Assembly (NCBI GenBank): GCA_016926555.1
Contig: JAFGOI010000004.1
Coordinates: 232,996 to 288,121 of the forward strand
Direction of reading: 5' to 3'
Length of the DNA stretch: 55,126 nucleotides
From: Patescibacteria group bacterium
Lineage (GTDB): Bacteria > Patescibacteriota > WWE3 > UBA101185 > UBA10185
Shown here piece by piece: positions 35,937-46,411 of the stretch. The translations under genes were made by a program, and so were the position numbers. The stretch's first letter is position 1, and each line of letters begins with the position of its first letter. Below the pieces are notes generated by a model, which searched no databases, was not told where the DNA came from, and saw nothing but the letters and a program-made list of their open reading frames with translations.

Positions 35937-37930
35937 AATTAAAGATGAGTACTAAGAAACTTAGACAAACTATAGCCAAAGTATCGATACTATCGTTGTT
36001 TATAAGTAGCAGTATAACTCCATTTACTTACGCGACTTTATTTCAGGATATCGAACCGACATATGACAACGTATTAGATACTACAAATCTTGATATGGAA
36101 TTTCTTTCTGACAGCTCCGATTTTGAACCGGATGCTGGCTGGATTCCGGGAAGTTCCGGTGAGAGAACCGGTTTTGTTTCTAATGTGGGAGATTTACCTT
36201 TCATTTACAGTCTAGAGTATGAATATGTATCCGGAAACGAGGATTTATGTAATGCGTTTGATTTAGAAGTATATTACAGATGGGATGATGGTGGGACTCC
36301 CGAAGAGGATCTTATTTATGAGGGAAAACTTCCAGGTTTTTATCACCCGCAGGATTTTTCAAGTTATCCGCATTTAAATCCAGGTGAGACACCGCATGAG
36401 TACTTTTTTAAACTGATGCTTCCAATCGATGCTGATGAAGATCTCGCCGATGAAGAATGTGATTTTAATATAAAAGCCTTAGCCCGGATGGAGGAATTCT
36501 TGCCTTATAGCGCGTTTTGGGATGAGGAAGATTTAGGAAACAGCATTGAAACTGATAGTTATGATGAAGAGGATGAATGTGAAGAGGATGCGGTTATATT
36601 TATGATTGGGGATAAGGAGGACAGCCAGACAGATAATACAGTGGATGAATTTAACTGGTCAGGTGAATTCGGCGTGTTCCCCGATTTTGAAGATCCATTT
36701 GTGATCGGAACACATGAAGATTCAGATTTCCCGTGGAACACAAATTATGATAAAGGAGAAGCAACTGATTTTGACGTGGATTTCTACTACACAGGCGAGA
36801 AGGCTTTAGTTGAGCTAACAGTAAGCTGGAGCCCAGGTAAATCTGCCGACGAACAAAAAGAGGTATATCTGGATGGAGATAGTGTCGGAACGACTGAAGT
36901 TAGATATGGCGCATCCGTTTCTGGGTGGTGGTCAAATATGGAGGTGTTCCAGGATACGGTTGAGTTTGAACTTGAGCACGGCGCGCACACACTGAATTTT
37001 GTGCACCTCATGGGAGACGGAACATTATGGGACTATGTTGAACTTAGGGTTATAAGCTGCGGATTTGGGGAGGGTGATGTTTTGATAAATGAAATTATGT
37101 GGCCTGGTTCCAGTGACCACGGACTTGATGAATGGGTTGAGCTTTACAACAATACTGGAGAGGACATTGATTTAGCCGGGTGGAAGCTGGGGGGTGGTTC
37201 AGCATCCTTCCATGAAATAGAACTTGACGGAATTATACCGGCAGGTGGGTATTATCTGGTGAGTCACTACTCGCCGGATCATAACCAGGGGAGTGAGAAG
37301 TCGGCTGTAAACGACAATATTAATGCAGATCTGGTTGATAATTTGCTTCATCTTAGAGATCAGGGGGAGAAGCTTACACTAAGAGATAGTTTAGATAATA
37401 AGATTGATGAGACTCCAGAAGCGGGCCCGGGCGGTTCAGGGTGGGCGGCAGGTGAAGCCGGTTCGAATGGGGCGTCAAGCGAATCTAAGTGGAGGTCTAT
37501 GCAGAGAAACGATATCCCTGGTGATGGCGCCAATCCAAGCAACTGGCACACATGTACTGCTGAGTCTTCAAATGACACTACTTACTGGGATGTTGAGGGG
37601 GATGATTATGGAACGCCAAAAGGTGAGAACCTACCGGATGCGAGTTCGAGCGGGTCTCCAGAAGCAGTTATGTCTTTGAGTATAGGCGTAGGTCAGATGA
37701 GTGTCGCATCTTCAGATAACGTGGACGGAGGAGATTCCCAAGACGGTGGATATACCGATGGTGAGAGTGGGGGAGGCACACAGGGTGCTTCTGACGGAAG
37801 TGAAGATGGTACGGAAGGCACAGATGGTGATGAAGCTGGTACTCAGCCGGAAGTAGTTATAGAAGAAACAACAGAAGCATCAGAAAGTATAGGTTTAATT
37901 TCAATTGGAGTAATAATAACAGATGCATAA
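35933..37930 (+). CDS. SipW-dependent-like secreted protein with lamin-tail domain
   Basis: Signal region ITPFTYATLFQDIEPTYDNVLDTTNLDMEF; lamin tail: GDVLINEIMWPGSSDHGLDEWVELYNNTGEDIDLAGWKLGGG...IPAGGYYLVS. Confidence 0.8.
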   Translation: MKLKMSTKKLRQTIAKVSILSLFISSSITPFTYATLFQDIEPTYDNVLDTTNLDMEFLSDSSDFEPDAGWIPGSSGERTGFVSNVGDLPFIYSLEYEYVSGNEDLCNAFDLEVYYRWDDGGTPEEDLIYEGKLPGFYHPQDFSSYPHLNPGETPHEYFFKLMLPIDADEDLADEECDFNIKALARMEEFLPYSAFWDEEDLGNSIETDSYDEEDECEEDAVIFMIGDKEDSQTDNTVDEFNWSGEFGVFPDFEDPFVIGTHEDSDFPWNTNYDKGEATDFDVDFYYTGEKALVELTVSWSPGKSADEQKEVYLDGDSVGTTEVRYGASVSGWWSNMEVFQDTVEFELEHGAHTLNFVHLMGDGTLWDYVELRVISCGFGEGDVLINEIMWPGSSDHGLDEWVELYNNTGEDIDLAGWKLGGGSASFHEIELDGIIPAGGYYLVSHYSPDHNQGSEKSAVNDNINADLVDNLLHLRDQGEKLTLRDSLDNKIDETPEAGPGGSGWAAGEAGSNGASSESKWRSMQRNDIPGDGANPSNWHTCTAESSNDTTYWDVEGDDYGTPKGENLPDASSSGSPEAVMSLSIGVGQMSVASSDNVDGGDSQDGGYTDGESGGGTQGASDGSEDGTEGTDGDEAGTQPEVVIEETTEASESIGLISIGVIITDA

Positions 37931-40145
37931 GGAGAATGTGATTAAATTATTCGGAATAGTGATTGCGATGCTGGTGATAGTCGGGAGAAAATATATATAT
38001 GCTGCCGATATGACCATAATATGTAACCCGGGAGAAAACAGCACGCCAACTAACTGCGATGTTACTCCATCTAAAACCGCAGCTATTTTTGATGAATCAG
38101 AATATCCGCTTTTTGATCTAAAACCGGGGGATTTTGTTGAAAGACAGATTACCGTAACAAACAATAGAGATGAAGAGTGTTATTTTATGCTGGATAACGT
38201 TGTTGTAGAGATTGACACTGTAGCAAGCACAGGTGAAAAGTTCTCAGAAGAATTATTAACTGAATTATCGGACACATCTGCTTCAACTGGACAGATATCA
38301 TTTGATGATTTATTTTCGCTGGTTCCGCTTTATATAACGACTCTAGATCCATATGAAACTGAAGTTTTGGATTGGACGGTCACTTTTGATCCTCAAGCGG
38401 GTAATGAATTCCAAAATGCTCGGCTGGAGTTTGATTTCGATTGGAATTTCTCTTGTGGGGAACCGCCTTTTACTGAGTTTTTCCTAGAAAAAGACAACGA
38501 TTCAATGGGAATTGTACAGGAACCCGGTGACGATGTAGTGTATACACTCACAGTTACAGCACCTGATTTTCCGGTGTTTAATGCATATGTAGTTGATCTT
38601 CCGCCCGGTGGATTTGGGTATGTTGGTGGGTCTTGGACAGCGTATTCAAGCGTGAGAGGAGATATTAAGAATTCACCTACAGCTGAACCCACTTATGCGT
38701 CGCCGGGAACGTGGTTTATAGGTGATTTGGTGCCCGGAGAAGTAGTGACACTTACCTATGTTACGGATATAGACAATAATCAGGAATCAGGTTTGTATAG
38801 GGACCTTGCGTGGGCGTGGGGAACAATAACGTCTGATTCTTCTTCAACTGTTGTATATGCAAATGAAGCAACAGGTTATTTTGTTGGTACGTACGCTGAA
38901 GTGGATATAGATGATACACCTGAAGTTGAAGTTGAAATAAAAACAGAAGAAATAGAGGAAGAAGAGGGGGAAGTTCTGGGGGAAACTACATATCTTCCCG
39001 CTACGGGAGCCGAGAATATTTGGTTATATTTAGTTTTAGGTTTGGGAGTGTTAGGAGTAACTATGATTTTCCTTTCGAGAAAGCTAAGGAGAAGTATTAG
39101 CGTTGTCAATAGAAAGGCAGTCAATACAACAGCATTTCTAGCTGCGTTTCTCTTTAGTATTTTCGCTCTAAGAGCGTTGGCCGCGTCACCCCTAAGTATT
39201 CGTGTGGAAGATCCTGAGAGTCCGAATCATTACGATGAGTTTTATATAAATTTCGTTGTTTTGGATATATTAGATCGACCTTCCGTAGCAAAATGCTATA
39301 AGCGGGCGCCCGGTGAAATAAGTTATTCTCAATTTGGGCCGGTGCTAAATATTGCAAATGGGGGAGACGACGGGTATTGCCAGGTTACCGCATCAATGTT
39401 ACCGGATGATGGAACGTATAAATTCTATGTTGAAGCTACAGCTGGGGGGGATGTAGAAACCAGTAGTATTGTTACGGTGGACTACGATTCAGGGAAACCG
39501 GGTGAACCAAAATATATTGAAAAAGAGAAAGACGGCTCCTGCAAATACAAAGTTGAGTTTAAAACTGCAGATGATGGAGGTGACACAACAAGTGCTAGAG
39601 TTTATAGATCAGACAAAAAAGAATTCGAGGCTAACTCATCTACGCAAATAAAAGATTTTAGTATAGGTTCGAATCAGACAAAAACTTTTACAGATGATAA
39701 GCCGGATTGCGGAAAAACTTATTACTATGCGGTTAGAGCTTTTGATTCGGCTGGAAATGGTTCGGATGTGAGAGTTGAAGAAGTAGAAAAGACTGTAACA
39801 GTGACAAAAACTACTAAAGAAACTAAAGTTGAGTCCGTGTTTGGAGGAATATTAGAAGCTGTGACCTCGGGATCGGAAGGCATAGCTCCTGAGACGGCAG
39901 TTGAAGAAGCAGAAGTATCCTTGGAAGGTGAAGAGGTACCCGCGGCCGAAGAGGAACTTTTGGAAGAGGAGGAAGTAGCCGGGGAAGAAGCAGAAGAAGG
40001 TGAAGTACTTGGTACACACACGTTTAGAGACTTTATAAGCAAAGTGTTAGAATACTGGCCCCTACTGCTTATATTATTGGTGGTAGTATATTTGTATGTT
40101 AAAAGTCAAAAAGAAGCTCAAAATAAGACCCGAAACAAAAGTTAA
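37923..40145 (+). CDS. composite surface protein: LPXTG-type protein fused in one ORF to a second signal-peptide-containing surface protein
   Basis: Internal YLPATGAENIWLYLVLGLGVLGVTMIFLSRKLRRS followed by VNTTAFLAAFLFSIFALRALAASPLSIRVED and a C-terminal TM (YWPLLLILLVVVYLYVKSQK). Confidence 0.85.
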   Translation: MHKENVIKLFGIVIAMLVIVGRKYIYAADMTIICNPGENSTPTNCDVTPSKTAAIFDESEYPLFDLKPGDFVERQITVTNNRDEECYFMLDNVVVEIDTVASTGEKFSEELLTELSDTSASTGQISFDDLFSLVPLYITTLDPYETEVLDWTVTFDPQAGNEFQNARLEFDFDWNFSCGEPPFTEFFLEKDNDSMGIVQEPGDDVVYTLTVTAPDFPVFNAYVVDLPPGGFGYVGGSWTAYSSVRGDIKNSPTAEPTYASPGTWFIGDLVPGEVVTLTYVTDIDNNQESGLYRDLAWAWGTITSDSSSTVVYANEATGYFVGTYAEVDIDDTPEVEVEIKTEEIEEEEGEVLGETTYLPATGAENIWLYLVLGLGVLGVTMIFLSRKLRRSISVVNRKAVNTTAFLAAFLFSIFALRALAASPLSIRVEDPESPNHYDEFYINFVVLDILDRPSVAKCYKRAPGEISYSQFGPVLNIANGGDDGYCQVTASMLPDDGTYKFYVEATAGGDVETSSIVTVDYDSGKPGEPKYIEKEKDGSCKYKVEFKTADDGGDTTSARVYRSDKKEFEANSSTQIKDFSIGSNQTKTFTDDKPDCGKTYYYAVRAFDSAGNGSDVRVEEVEKTVTVTKTTKETKVESVFGGILEAVTSGSEGIAPETAVEEAEVSLEGEEVPAAEEELLEEEEVAGEEAEEGEVLGTHTFRDFISKVLEYWPLLLILLVVVYLYVKSQKEAQNKTRNKS

Positions 40146-40776
40146 ATTATCAGACATTTTATATAAGGCAGGTGTAGTGTTATTAGCTTCGTCGTTTCTG
40201 GTTTTCCTGGTGACGTTTTACCCCGTAATAACAGCTGAACTTAAATATTTTATTTTGGAACCGGAAACTGAAAAACCGGTCGTTATGAATTCTGGAGCTA
40301 TCGCAGAAGAAAATAAGAAAAAAGTAATTATTGTGAAGGATAAGAAATTTGGTCTAGTTATTCCAAAAATAGGCGCAAACGCGAGTGTTGTACATGAAGT
40401 TGATCCTTATAATCCTGTTGAATATCAGAAAGCATTAACTAAGGGAGTCGCACATGCGTCCGGTACGGCGTATCCCGGCCAAATCGGTAATGTATTTATC
40501 TTTTCTCACTCCTCAGAAGATTTTTATAGAGCAAAAATGTTTAATTCTGTGTTTTACTTGTTACATAAAGTTGATAACGGCGATAAAGTTTATCTTTCTC
40601 ATGAAAATGAGCTGTATGAGTACACGGTAGTTGAAAAGAAGTATGTTTCCAAGACGGATGTTGATTATCTTTCGGCCGAAAGTTCAGCCAGGCAGGTGAC
40701 TTTGATGACGTGTTGGCCGCCTGGAACTACATTGAATAGGCTGATTCTTGTAGCTGAATTAATAAGCATAGAGTAA
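40096..40776 (+). CDS. sortase (class D/E-like)
   Basis: N-terminal TM; VIPKIGANASVV; VFIFSHSS; VTLMTCWPPGTTLNRLI (catalytic His, TLxTC, Arg). Confidence 0.92.
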   Translation: MLKVKKKLKIRPETKVKLSDILYKAGVVLLASSFLVFLVTFYPVITAELKYFILEPETEKPVVMNSGAIAEENKKKVIIVKDKKFGLVIPKIGANASVVHEVDPYNPVEYQKALTKGVAHASGTAYPGQIGNVFIFSHSSEDFYRAKMFNSVFYLLHKVDNGDKVYLSHENELYEYTVVEKKYVSKTDVDYLSAESSARQVTLMTCWPPGTTLNRLILVAELISIE

Positions 40777-40824
40777 ATCCGTCTTTTTATACACAATCTG
40801 TGAATAATAGGGTATTATTTTAGT

Positions 40825-42855
40825 ATGGAAAAACCTGCTCAGGGAAGCCGTTTTGTACACGGTGTGTTTCGTAATTTATTGGATATATACGGTAAACTTC
40901 GAGTCTCTCTTATAGGGAGGTTTTTGGCGTGGTTTATATTTATCTCATTTGTTCCGGTTGCGGTTGTAACTTTGGTGAATTTCGGTACTTCAAGAGAAGC
41001 GTTGAAAAATGAAGCAATTACTAAATTAGATGTTGTTTCTGAGATAGCGCAGGAAGCTGTGGCAGCGATTATAGATGGGCAGATGAATCAGGTTAAAACG
41101 ATGGCGTCTAACGATACTTTTCTAAATGGAGTTAATAATCCCGAATTAAGGCAGTCAATGAACGATGAAATTAATTTTCTGATGAGTGACGTACCTAATT
41201 TCTATGAGATTTTTATTTTAGATCGAAACGGATACGTGGTTGCGTCATCTTCGGCAACTCATATAGGGAAAAATGACTCTGAGGATATGTACTTCATAGC
41301 AGTTAAAGACATTCAGAGTGTTTTCCTAAAGGATGTGTTTAGAGCGCAGAATACAGAAGAGTATGGCTACACAGTATCAGCCCCACTAATTAACCCTTAT
41401 ACAAAAGAGTTTTCCGGTGTAGTTGTTGGGAGAGCACGATTGGATCAAATTAATGAAATGCTCAAACGTGCCTATCAAGCCGTAGGAAAGACCGCGGATG
41501 TATTTATAGTTAATAAAGATGCGTATTTACTGACCCCTTCCAGATTTTCGGAGGGGAATGTTGTGCTTGAGAGAAAGTATTCCGGCGATTACATAAATAA
41601 ATGTTTATCCGGAGTCGAAACTAATGGGTTTGTGCGGGGGTACAGAAATGTAAATGTTCTGGGGTATTACAAGTCCCAAATTCTCGCCAGTAGATTGGGA
41701 ATGAAATGGTGCCTGGTTTCGGAAATAGATCAGGACGAGGTTTATACTCCCGTAGGAGAAATTGGGCAGAAGACCATCATACTCGGCGCAGTAATTTTGC
41801 CTGTGATTTTGCTGTTAGCAAGGGTAGCGTCGACGTCCATAGGAAAATTTATTAAGAGACCTATTGAAAGGATTGCGAATCAGCTGCGGAAAGCTTCCGA
41901 GCAGCTCGCCGCCTCTTCTCAACAATCCTCTGCTTCATCCCAGCAGATGGCCTCTGTCGCGCAGCAAGTTGCTGCGGGAGCTGTTCAGCAGTCAAAACAG
42001 GCGGAAGAGATTTCTTCTTCTGTAAGTGAGATGGCGTCCTCTATTCAACAAATGTCTGCCACTTCGCAGGAAGTCACAGATAGTGCGCAGTTATCGACAC
42101 AGAAAGCACAAGAAGTAAATTTATCCGGGGCACAAGCTCAGAAAGGCTTGGAGAGGATTAGTACTGCAATAAAGACAACATCGTCATTAATTGATCAAAC
42201 AGCACAGAAGGCGAAGTCGATAGGCAGGATTATTGAGTCAATTACGGAAGTTGCCGAGCAAACTAACATGCTGGCCTTGAACGCGGCCATTGAAGCGGCA
42301 AGGGCCGGGGATGCCGGAAGAGGTTTCGCTGTTGTCGCGGATGAAGTAAGGAATTTAGCCGAGGAATCGAGAAAATCTGCGGCAGAGATAGGCAGTTTGG
42401 TTAAAGATGTACTAACTAGTGTTGATGAAACAGTGAAAAAAACCAGGGAAAGTACCGATATAGTCGATGAAAGTTCCTTGGTGATTGAGACGACACTGGG
42501 AAGTCTGCATGATATCACGGAATTGGCAGAGAGTGTGTCGCTAAAGATTCAGGAAATGTCCATAGCTGTTCAACAGCAGGCTAGCGCGGTACAGCAAGTG
42601 TCGATGACATTGGAATCTATTGCTTTGGTTGCGCAACAAAACTCGTCGGGGTCTCAGCAGCTATCTAGTTCTACGCAACAACAGAGTGCGATTAATCAGG
42701 AGATAGCGGTTGCCGCGCAGCAACTTCAAGATTCTGCTGCGCAGCTTCAAGAATTAGTTGGGACTTCAAGGGATTCCATGGATCAATTGAGAGCGGAGTT
42801 AGGGTTTTTAAAAAATAGAAATAACGGAGTAGAAGAAAATGGCAGCTCAAAGTAA
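40825..42855 (+). CDS. methyl-accepting chemotaxis protein with extracellular Cache-like sensor
   Basis: [54 protein letters not shown] hairpin tip; two TMs. Confidence 0.97.
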   Translation: MEKPAQGSRFVHGVFRNLLDIYGKLRVSLIGRFLAWFIFISFVPVAVVTLVNFGTSREALKNEAITKLDVVSEIAQEAVAAIIDGQMNQVKTMASNDTFLNGVNNPELRQSMNDEINFLMSDVPNFYEIFILDRNGYVVASSSATHIGKNDSEDMYFIAVKDIQSVFLKDVFRAQNTEEYGYTVSAPLINPYTKEFSGVVVGRARLDQINEMLKRAYQAVGKTADVFIVNKDAYLLTPSRFSEGNVVLERKYSGDYINKCLSGVETNGFVRGYRNVNVLGYYKSQILASRLGMKWCLVSEIDQDEVYTPVGEIGQKTIILGAVILPVILLLARVASTSIGKFIKRPIERIANQLRKASEQLAASSQQSSASSQQMASVAQQVAAGAVQQSKQAEEISSSVSEMASSIQQMSATSQEVTDSAQLSTQKAQEVNLSGAQAQKGLERISTAIKTTSSLIDQTAQKAKSIGRIIESITEVAEQTNMLALNAAIEAARAGDAGRGFAVVADEVRNLAEESRKSAAEIGSLVKDVLTSVDETVKKTRESTDIVDESSLVIETTLGSLHDITELAESVSLKIQEMSIAVQQQASAVQQVSMTLESIALVAQQNSSGSQQLSSSTQQQSAINQEIAVAAQQLQDSAAQLQELVGTSRDSMDQLRAELGFLKNRNNGVEENGSSK

Positions 42856-43402
42856 TGATGTCCGAAAACCATTACTAAGTTTGGTTTTGTTTAAGATAGA
42901 CAACGATGAGTACGCTGTAAATGTGCATGAAGTATTAGAGGTTATAAAGTCACCCGAAATTATTAATATTCCGAATAGCCCCCAATACGTTTCCGGGTTT
43001 CTAAACTTACGGGGAAATGTCTTGTCAGTTATAGATTTGGAAAAAAAGTTTGGTTTAACTAGGACTTATGACAGCGATAAACCCAGAATGGTGATAATAG
43101 TAGATGGTGTAGAGTTTCCTTTTGGGGTTATGGTGGACGAAGTATCAGAGGTGATACGCGTAACGGACGATGCGATGCAAAAACCTCCGGATACTATAAA
43201 ATCTAAAATAGGTGAGAACTATGTTGTTGGTGTAGTCTTAATACAAGAGGAAAGCGCCGGCGAAACTGGAATAGATAATGAGAAGGAAATTACCACTTTA
43301 CTAAGCGATGAAAACAAAAAAGCAGTATTATTAGTTAGTTTAAAAGAAATAATGGTTAGGATTCCTGAACAGCAGGGAAATAAAAAGGCAAAAAATGAGT
43401 GA
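42839..43402 (+). CDS. cheW: chemotaxis coupling protein CheW
   Basis: [59 protein letters not shown]. Confidence 0.95.
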   Translation: MAAQSNDVRKPLLSLVLFKIDNDEYAVNVHEVLEVIKSPEIINIPNSPQYVSGFLNLRGNVLSVIDLEKKFGLTRTYDSDKPRMVIIVDGVEFPFGVMVDEVSEVIRVTDDAMQKPPDTIKSKIGENYVVGVVLIQEESAGETGIDNEKEITTLLSDENKKAVLLVSLKEIMVRIPEQQGNKKAKNE

Positions 43403-43964
43403 CAGATTATTAACTAAAGAAGAATTAATCCAGTTATCTAAAAAAAGTGAGAGGGATGCTGCGAAAGCGCTTTCTTTTTTGGCGAAAAAACAAGTAGAAG
43501 TTAAAACTGCGAGCGCAGAATTGGTAGAGGATTTTTCAAGCGAGCGGTTTTTACGCGATATCGGGGAAGATTCGATAGTCGCTTATACAGAGCTTCTTAC
43601 CGGATTGGATGGTATGTCTCTTCTTACACTAACAAGAGAAGATGCCCTAGATATAGTGGATTTATTTAACGGAAGATATCCAGGAACTACTACGACTCTA
43701 AAGGAAATAGATAGATCAACTATTCGGGAAAGTATTAATATTATTTCTAATTCTTATGCGACAACACTTGCGTGCAGCTTGAAAAAAACTATTTTATTGA
43801 GCGTTCCAAGAATTATTACTAAGAGTATACTAGTGGACATATTTAAAAAGCAGGCGTGGGATTCTTCAAACTCTGTAGCTTTTTTCAAGACTGTTTTGCG
43901 AATTGCTGAGGTAGACTATCAGGTACATATTTACTTTTTCTTTTTGAATAAGCAAGAAAATTAG
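43395..43964 (+). CDS. CheC/CheX-family-like protein
   Basis: TGLDGMSLLTLTREDALDIVDLFNGR...IRESINIISNSYATTLACSLKKTILLSVPRI resembles CheC. Confidence 0.75.
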   Translation: MSDRLLTKEELIQLSKKSERDAAKALSFLAKKQVEVKTASAELVEDFSSERFLRDIGEDSIVAYTELLTGLDGMSLLTLTREDALDIVDLFNGRYPGTTTTLKEIDRSTIRESINIISNSYATTLACSLKKTILLSVPRIITKSILVDIFKKQAWDSSNSVAFFKTVLRIAEVDYQVHIYFFFLNKQEN

Positions 43965-44002
43965 TAGTAAATTAAGATATTAAGGAAGGTGGTGTTTAAA
44001 CT

Positions 44003-44353
44003 GTGCCAAAGGTATTAATAGCAGATGACAGTACATTTATGAGGACACTCTTGGCGGATATTCTTAACAAAAATGGATTCTCCGATATTGTAGAGGCCAG
44101 TGACGGTGAAAAAGCCGTACAGCTGTATGATGCGGAGAAACCAGATCTAGTATTACTTGACGTTATTATGCCCCAAATGGATGGTCTGGCCGTATTGTCT
44201 AATATAGCGGCGAAGGGCGCGAAGGTGATAATAATATCTGCAGTAGGACAAGAAAGCATGATTGATAGGGCGATGAAAAGCGGCGCAAGAGGGTATATAG
44301 TGAAGCCTTTCGATGAAAGTCAAGTTGTGGAGGAGGTTAAGAAATTTATATGA
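44003..44353 (+). CDS. cheY: CheY-like response regulator
   Basis: LIADDSTFMRTLLADILNKNGF...DLVLLDVIMPQMDGLAVL...IISAVGQ...VKPF. Confidence 0.95.
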   Translation: MPKVLIADDSTFMRTLLADILNKNGFSDIVEASDGEKAVQLYDAEKPDLVLLDVIMPQMDGLAVLSNIAAKGAKVIIISAVGQESMIDRAMKSGARGYIVKPFDESQVVEEVKKFI

Positions 44354-44910
44354 AAGCTGTAGTGATCGGTGCATCTACAGGTGGGCCTAAAGCATTAGAA
44401 ACACTATTATCTAAACTGCCAGGAGATTTTGATGGTGTGGTTGTGGTTATGCAGCATTTACCATTAAATTTTACAGTTTCCATGGTGGAGAGATTTGAAT
44501 CCATTGTAAATATGCCGATTCATCATATTCAAATGGGAGATGTTTTGAAGCCAAGGAATATATATGTGGTTCCCGGCAATAAGCATTTCTTTATTGTCAC
44601 CCCGGGTTTAAGGGTATTTTTGCTGGATGCGGCCGAAATTATTCAGCCTTCTGTTGACATGGGATTTACATCTGTTGCTGAACACTATGGTCCGGACACA
44701 ATAGGGGTTGTTTTGACAGGAATGGGAAATGACGGAGTTTTAGGATCAAAGGCTATAAAACAGGTTGGTGGCACAGTTATTGTGCAGGATGAGGATACAA
44801 GCATTATATACGGGATGCCTTTTGCGGTTAAATTGGCCGGTTTTGCGGATGAAGTGCTTCCTCTAGATAAAATTCCGGAAAGGTTGGTGGAGTTAGTAAA
44901 TGGAAAATAG
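44350..44910 (+). CDS. cheB: CheB methylesterase catalytic domain, no receiver domain
   Basis: VVIGASTGGPKALE, VVMQHLPLNFT, GVVLTGMGNDG. Confidence 0.95.
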   Translation: MKAVVIGASTGGPKALETLLSKLPGDFDGVVVVMQHLPLNFTVSMVERFESIVNMPIHHIQMGDVLKPRNIYVVPGNKHFFIVTPGLRVFLLDAAEIIQPSVDMGFTSVAEHYGPDTIGVVLTGMGNDGVLGSKAIKQVGGTVIVQDEDTSIIYGMPFAVKLAGFADEVLPLDKIPERLVELVNGK

Positions 44911-46408
44911 CAAATATCTAGATTTATTTATATCTGAGGCGACAGAACACCTGGATGGGATAGACAACGGCTTGGTTGAGTTGGAAAGAGAGCCGTCAAA
45001 TGAGGAATTACTAAGCGAACTTCTTCGACACACACATACTTTAAAGGGAATAGCGGCAACAATGGGTTATGGGAATATTTCCAATCTATCACATAGTTTG
45101 GAAAGTATGTTGGGAAACCTTAAGGATACGCATGCAAAAGGGCAGGTGGGTACGTTATTTGGCGCTGTGGATGAGTTAAGGAAACTTATTGAGGCAGTAA
45201 AGGGCGGAGTAAAAGATAGTGCTCAAACTTACCCATCCTTGGTTGAGCAGTTAAATACTGAACAAGATAGAGACCTGTTTAGGGATTTGTCGGTAATAGA
45301 GAATCCTTCAAAAATAAAAAAACTAGGTGACATTAGAGTTAGAACTGAAAAGTTAGATAAAATGCTTGAGATTACTTCTGAATTGATGATGAATAAGCTG
45401 CAGATTGACTCGTGGGATAGTCTTAGTCGAACATCACAAAACATGGTGTTGGAGAAAATATCTCAGTTAGTAGGGGAGCTACAGCACACAGTTTTGCAAC
45501 TTCGATTAACGCCTGTGGCGCAGGTATTCAATAGATTTCCACGAATGGTGAGAGATCTGGCGAGCAAATTAGACAAAAGAATAGACTTTGTGGTGGATGG
45601 GGCGGATATTGAACTAGACGGAGAAATACTTGATGTTATAGGAGAGCCCCTAGTTCATTTAATTAGGAATGCTGCTGACCATGGAATTAAAAAAGAGGGA
45701 ACAATAAGTATTACTGCAAAAAGAGTCAAAGATACTGTTTTACTCGAAGTTGCGGATACAGGTGAGGGAATCGATTGGAAAAGGCTTGCTGACAAGTCCG
45801 GTAGAAAGGATTTAAAGGATCCGCGTGATTTGCTGTTTCTTGGTGTATCAACCGCCGATAAAGTAACTGAGATATCAGGTCGCGGAATCGGTATGGGAGT
45901 AGTAAAGAACGCACTGGAAAAGATTGGCGGGCATATTAGCGTACTATCCGAGAGGGGTAAAGGGACAAAATTCACGATAGAATTGCCTGTAAGTATAGCA
46001 ATTATAAAGGGTTTGGTAATTATTGACAGCGGGAACAGGTACATCGCGCCTATGAGTAGTGTGGAAAAGATCTTCAATTTGAAAAACCTAGAAGTGATGT
46101 ATCAGGCGGATCAAGCTTACACGATAATAAATGACGTTGAGATTCCGTTGATTGAGCTCAGGAGATTACTGAGAAATACTGACTACAGGGATAATAATAT
46201 TAACACTTTTGATGATATAAAAACGGTATTAGTTGTGAATAATGAAGAAATTTTGTATGGATTTGTTATTGACAGAGTGTTATCTCAGCAAGATGTTGTT
46301 GTACAACCGCTTCCCGATGAATTGAGGGAAATTGTGCCGTTTTCCACTGCAACAATTCTTGGGGATGGATTACCTGTACCAATAATTGATTTTAATGTAA
46401 TAATTTAA
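44900..46408 (+). CDS. cheA: chemotaxis histidine kinase CheA
   Basis: Hpt RHTHTLKGIAATMGY; HLIRNAADHGI; GRGIGMGVVKNALEKIGGHISVLSERGKGTKFTIELP; C-terminal CheW-like domain. Confidence 0.95.
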   Translation: MENSKYLDLFISEATEHLDGIDNGLVELEREPSNEELLSELLRHTHTLKGIAATMGYGNISNLSHSLESMLGNLKDTHAKGQVGTLFGAVDELRKLIEAVKGGVKDSAQTYPSLVEQLNTEQDRDLFRDLSVIENPSKIKKLGDIRVRTEKLDKMLEITSELMMNKLQIDSWDSLSRTSQNMVLEKISQLVGELQHTVLQLRLTPVAQVFNRFPRMVRDLASKLDKRIDFVVDGADIELDGEILDVIGEPLVHLIRNAADHGIKKEGTISITAKRVKDTVLLEVADTGEGIDWKRLADKSGRKDLKDPRDLLFLGVSTADKVTEISGRGIGMGVVKNALEKIGGHISVLSERGKGTKFTIELPVSIAIIKGLVIIDSGNRYIAPMSSVEKIFNLKNLEVMYQADQAYTIINDVEIPLIELRRLLRNTDYRDNNINTFDDIKTVLVVNNEEILYGFVIDRVLSQQDVVVQPLPDELREIVPFSTATILGDGLPVPIIDFNVII

Positions 46409-46411
46409 TAT

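Noticed and set aside
39725-40042. Serine/leucine-rich minus-strand ORFs opposite the acidic repeat region
   Set aside because: Compositional artefact of GAA/GAG-rich coding on the plus strand.
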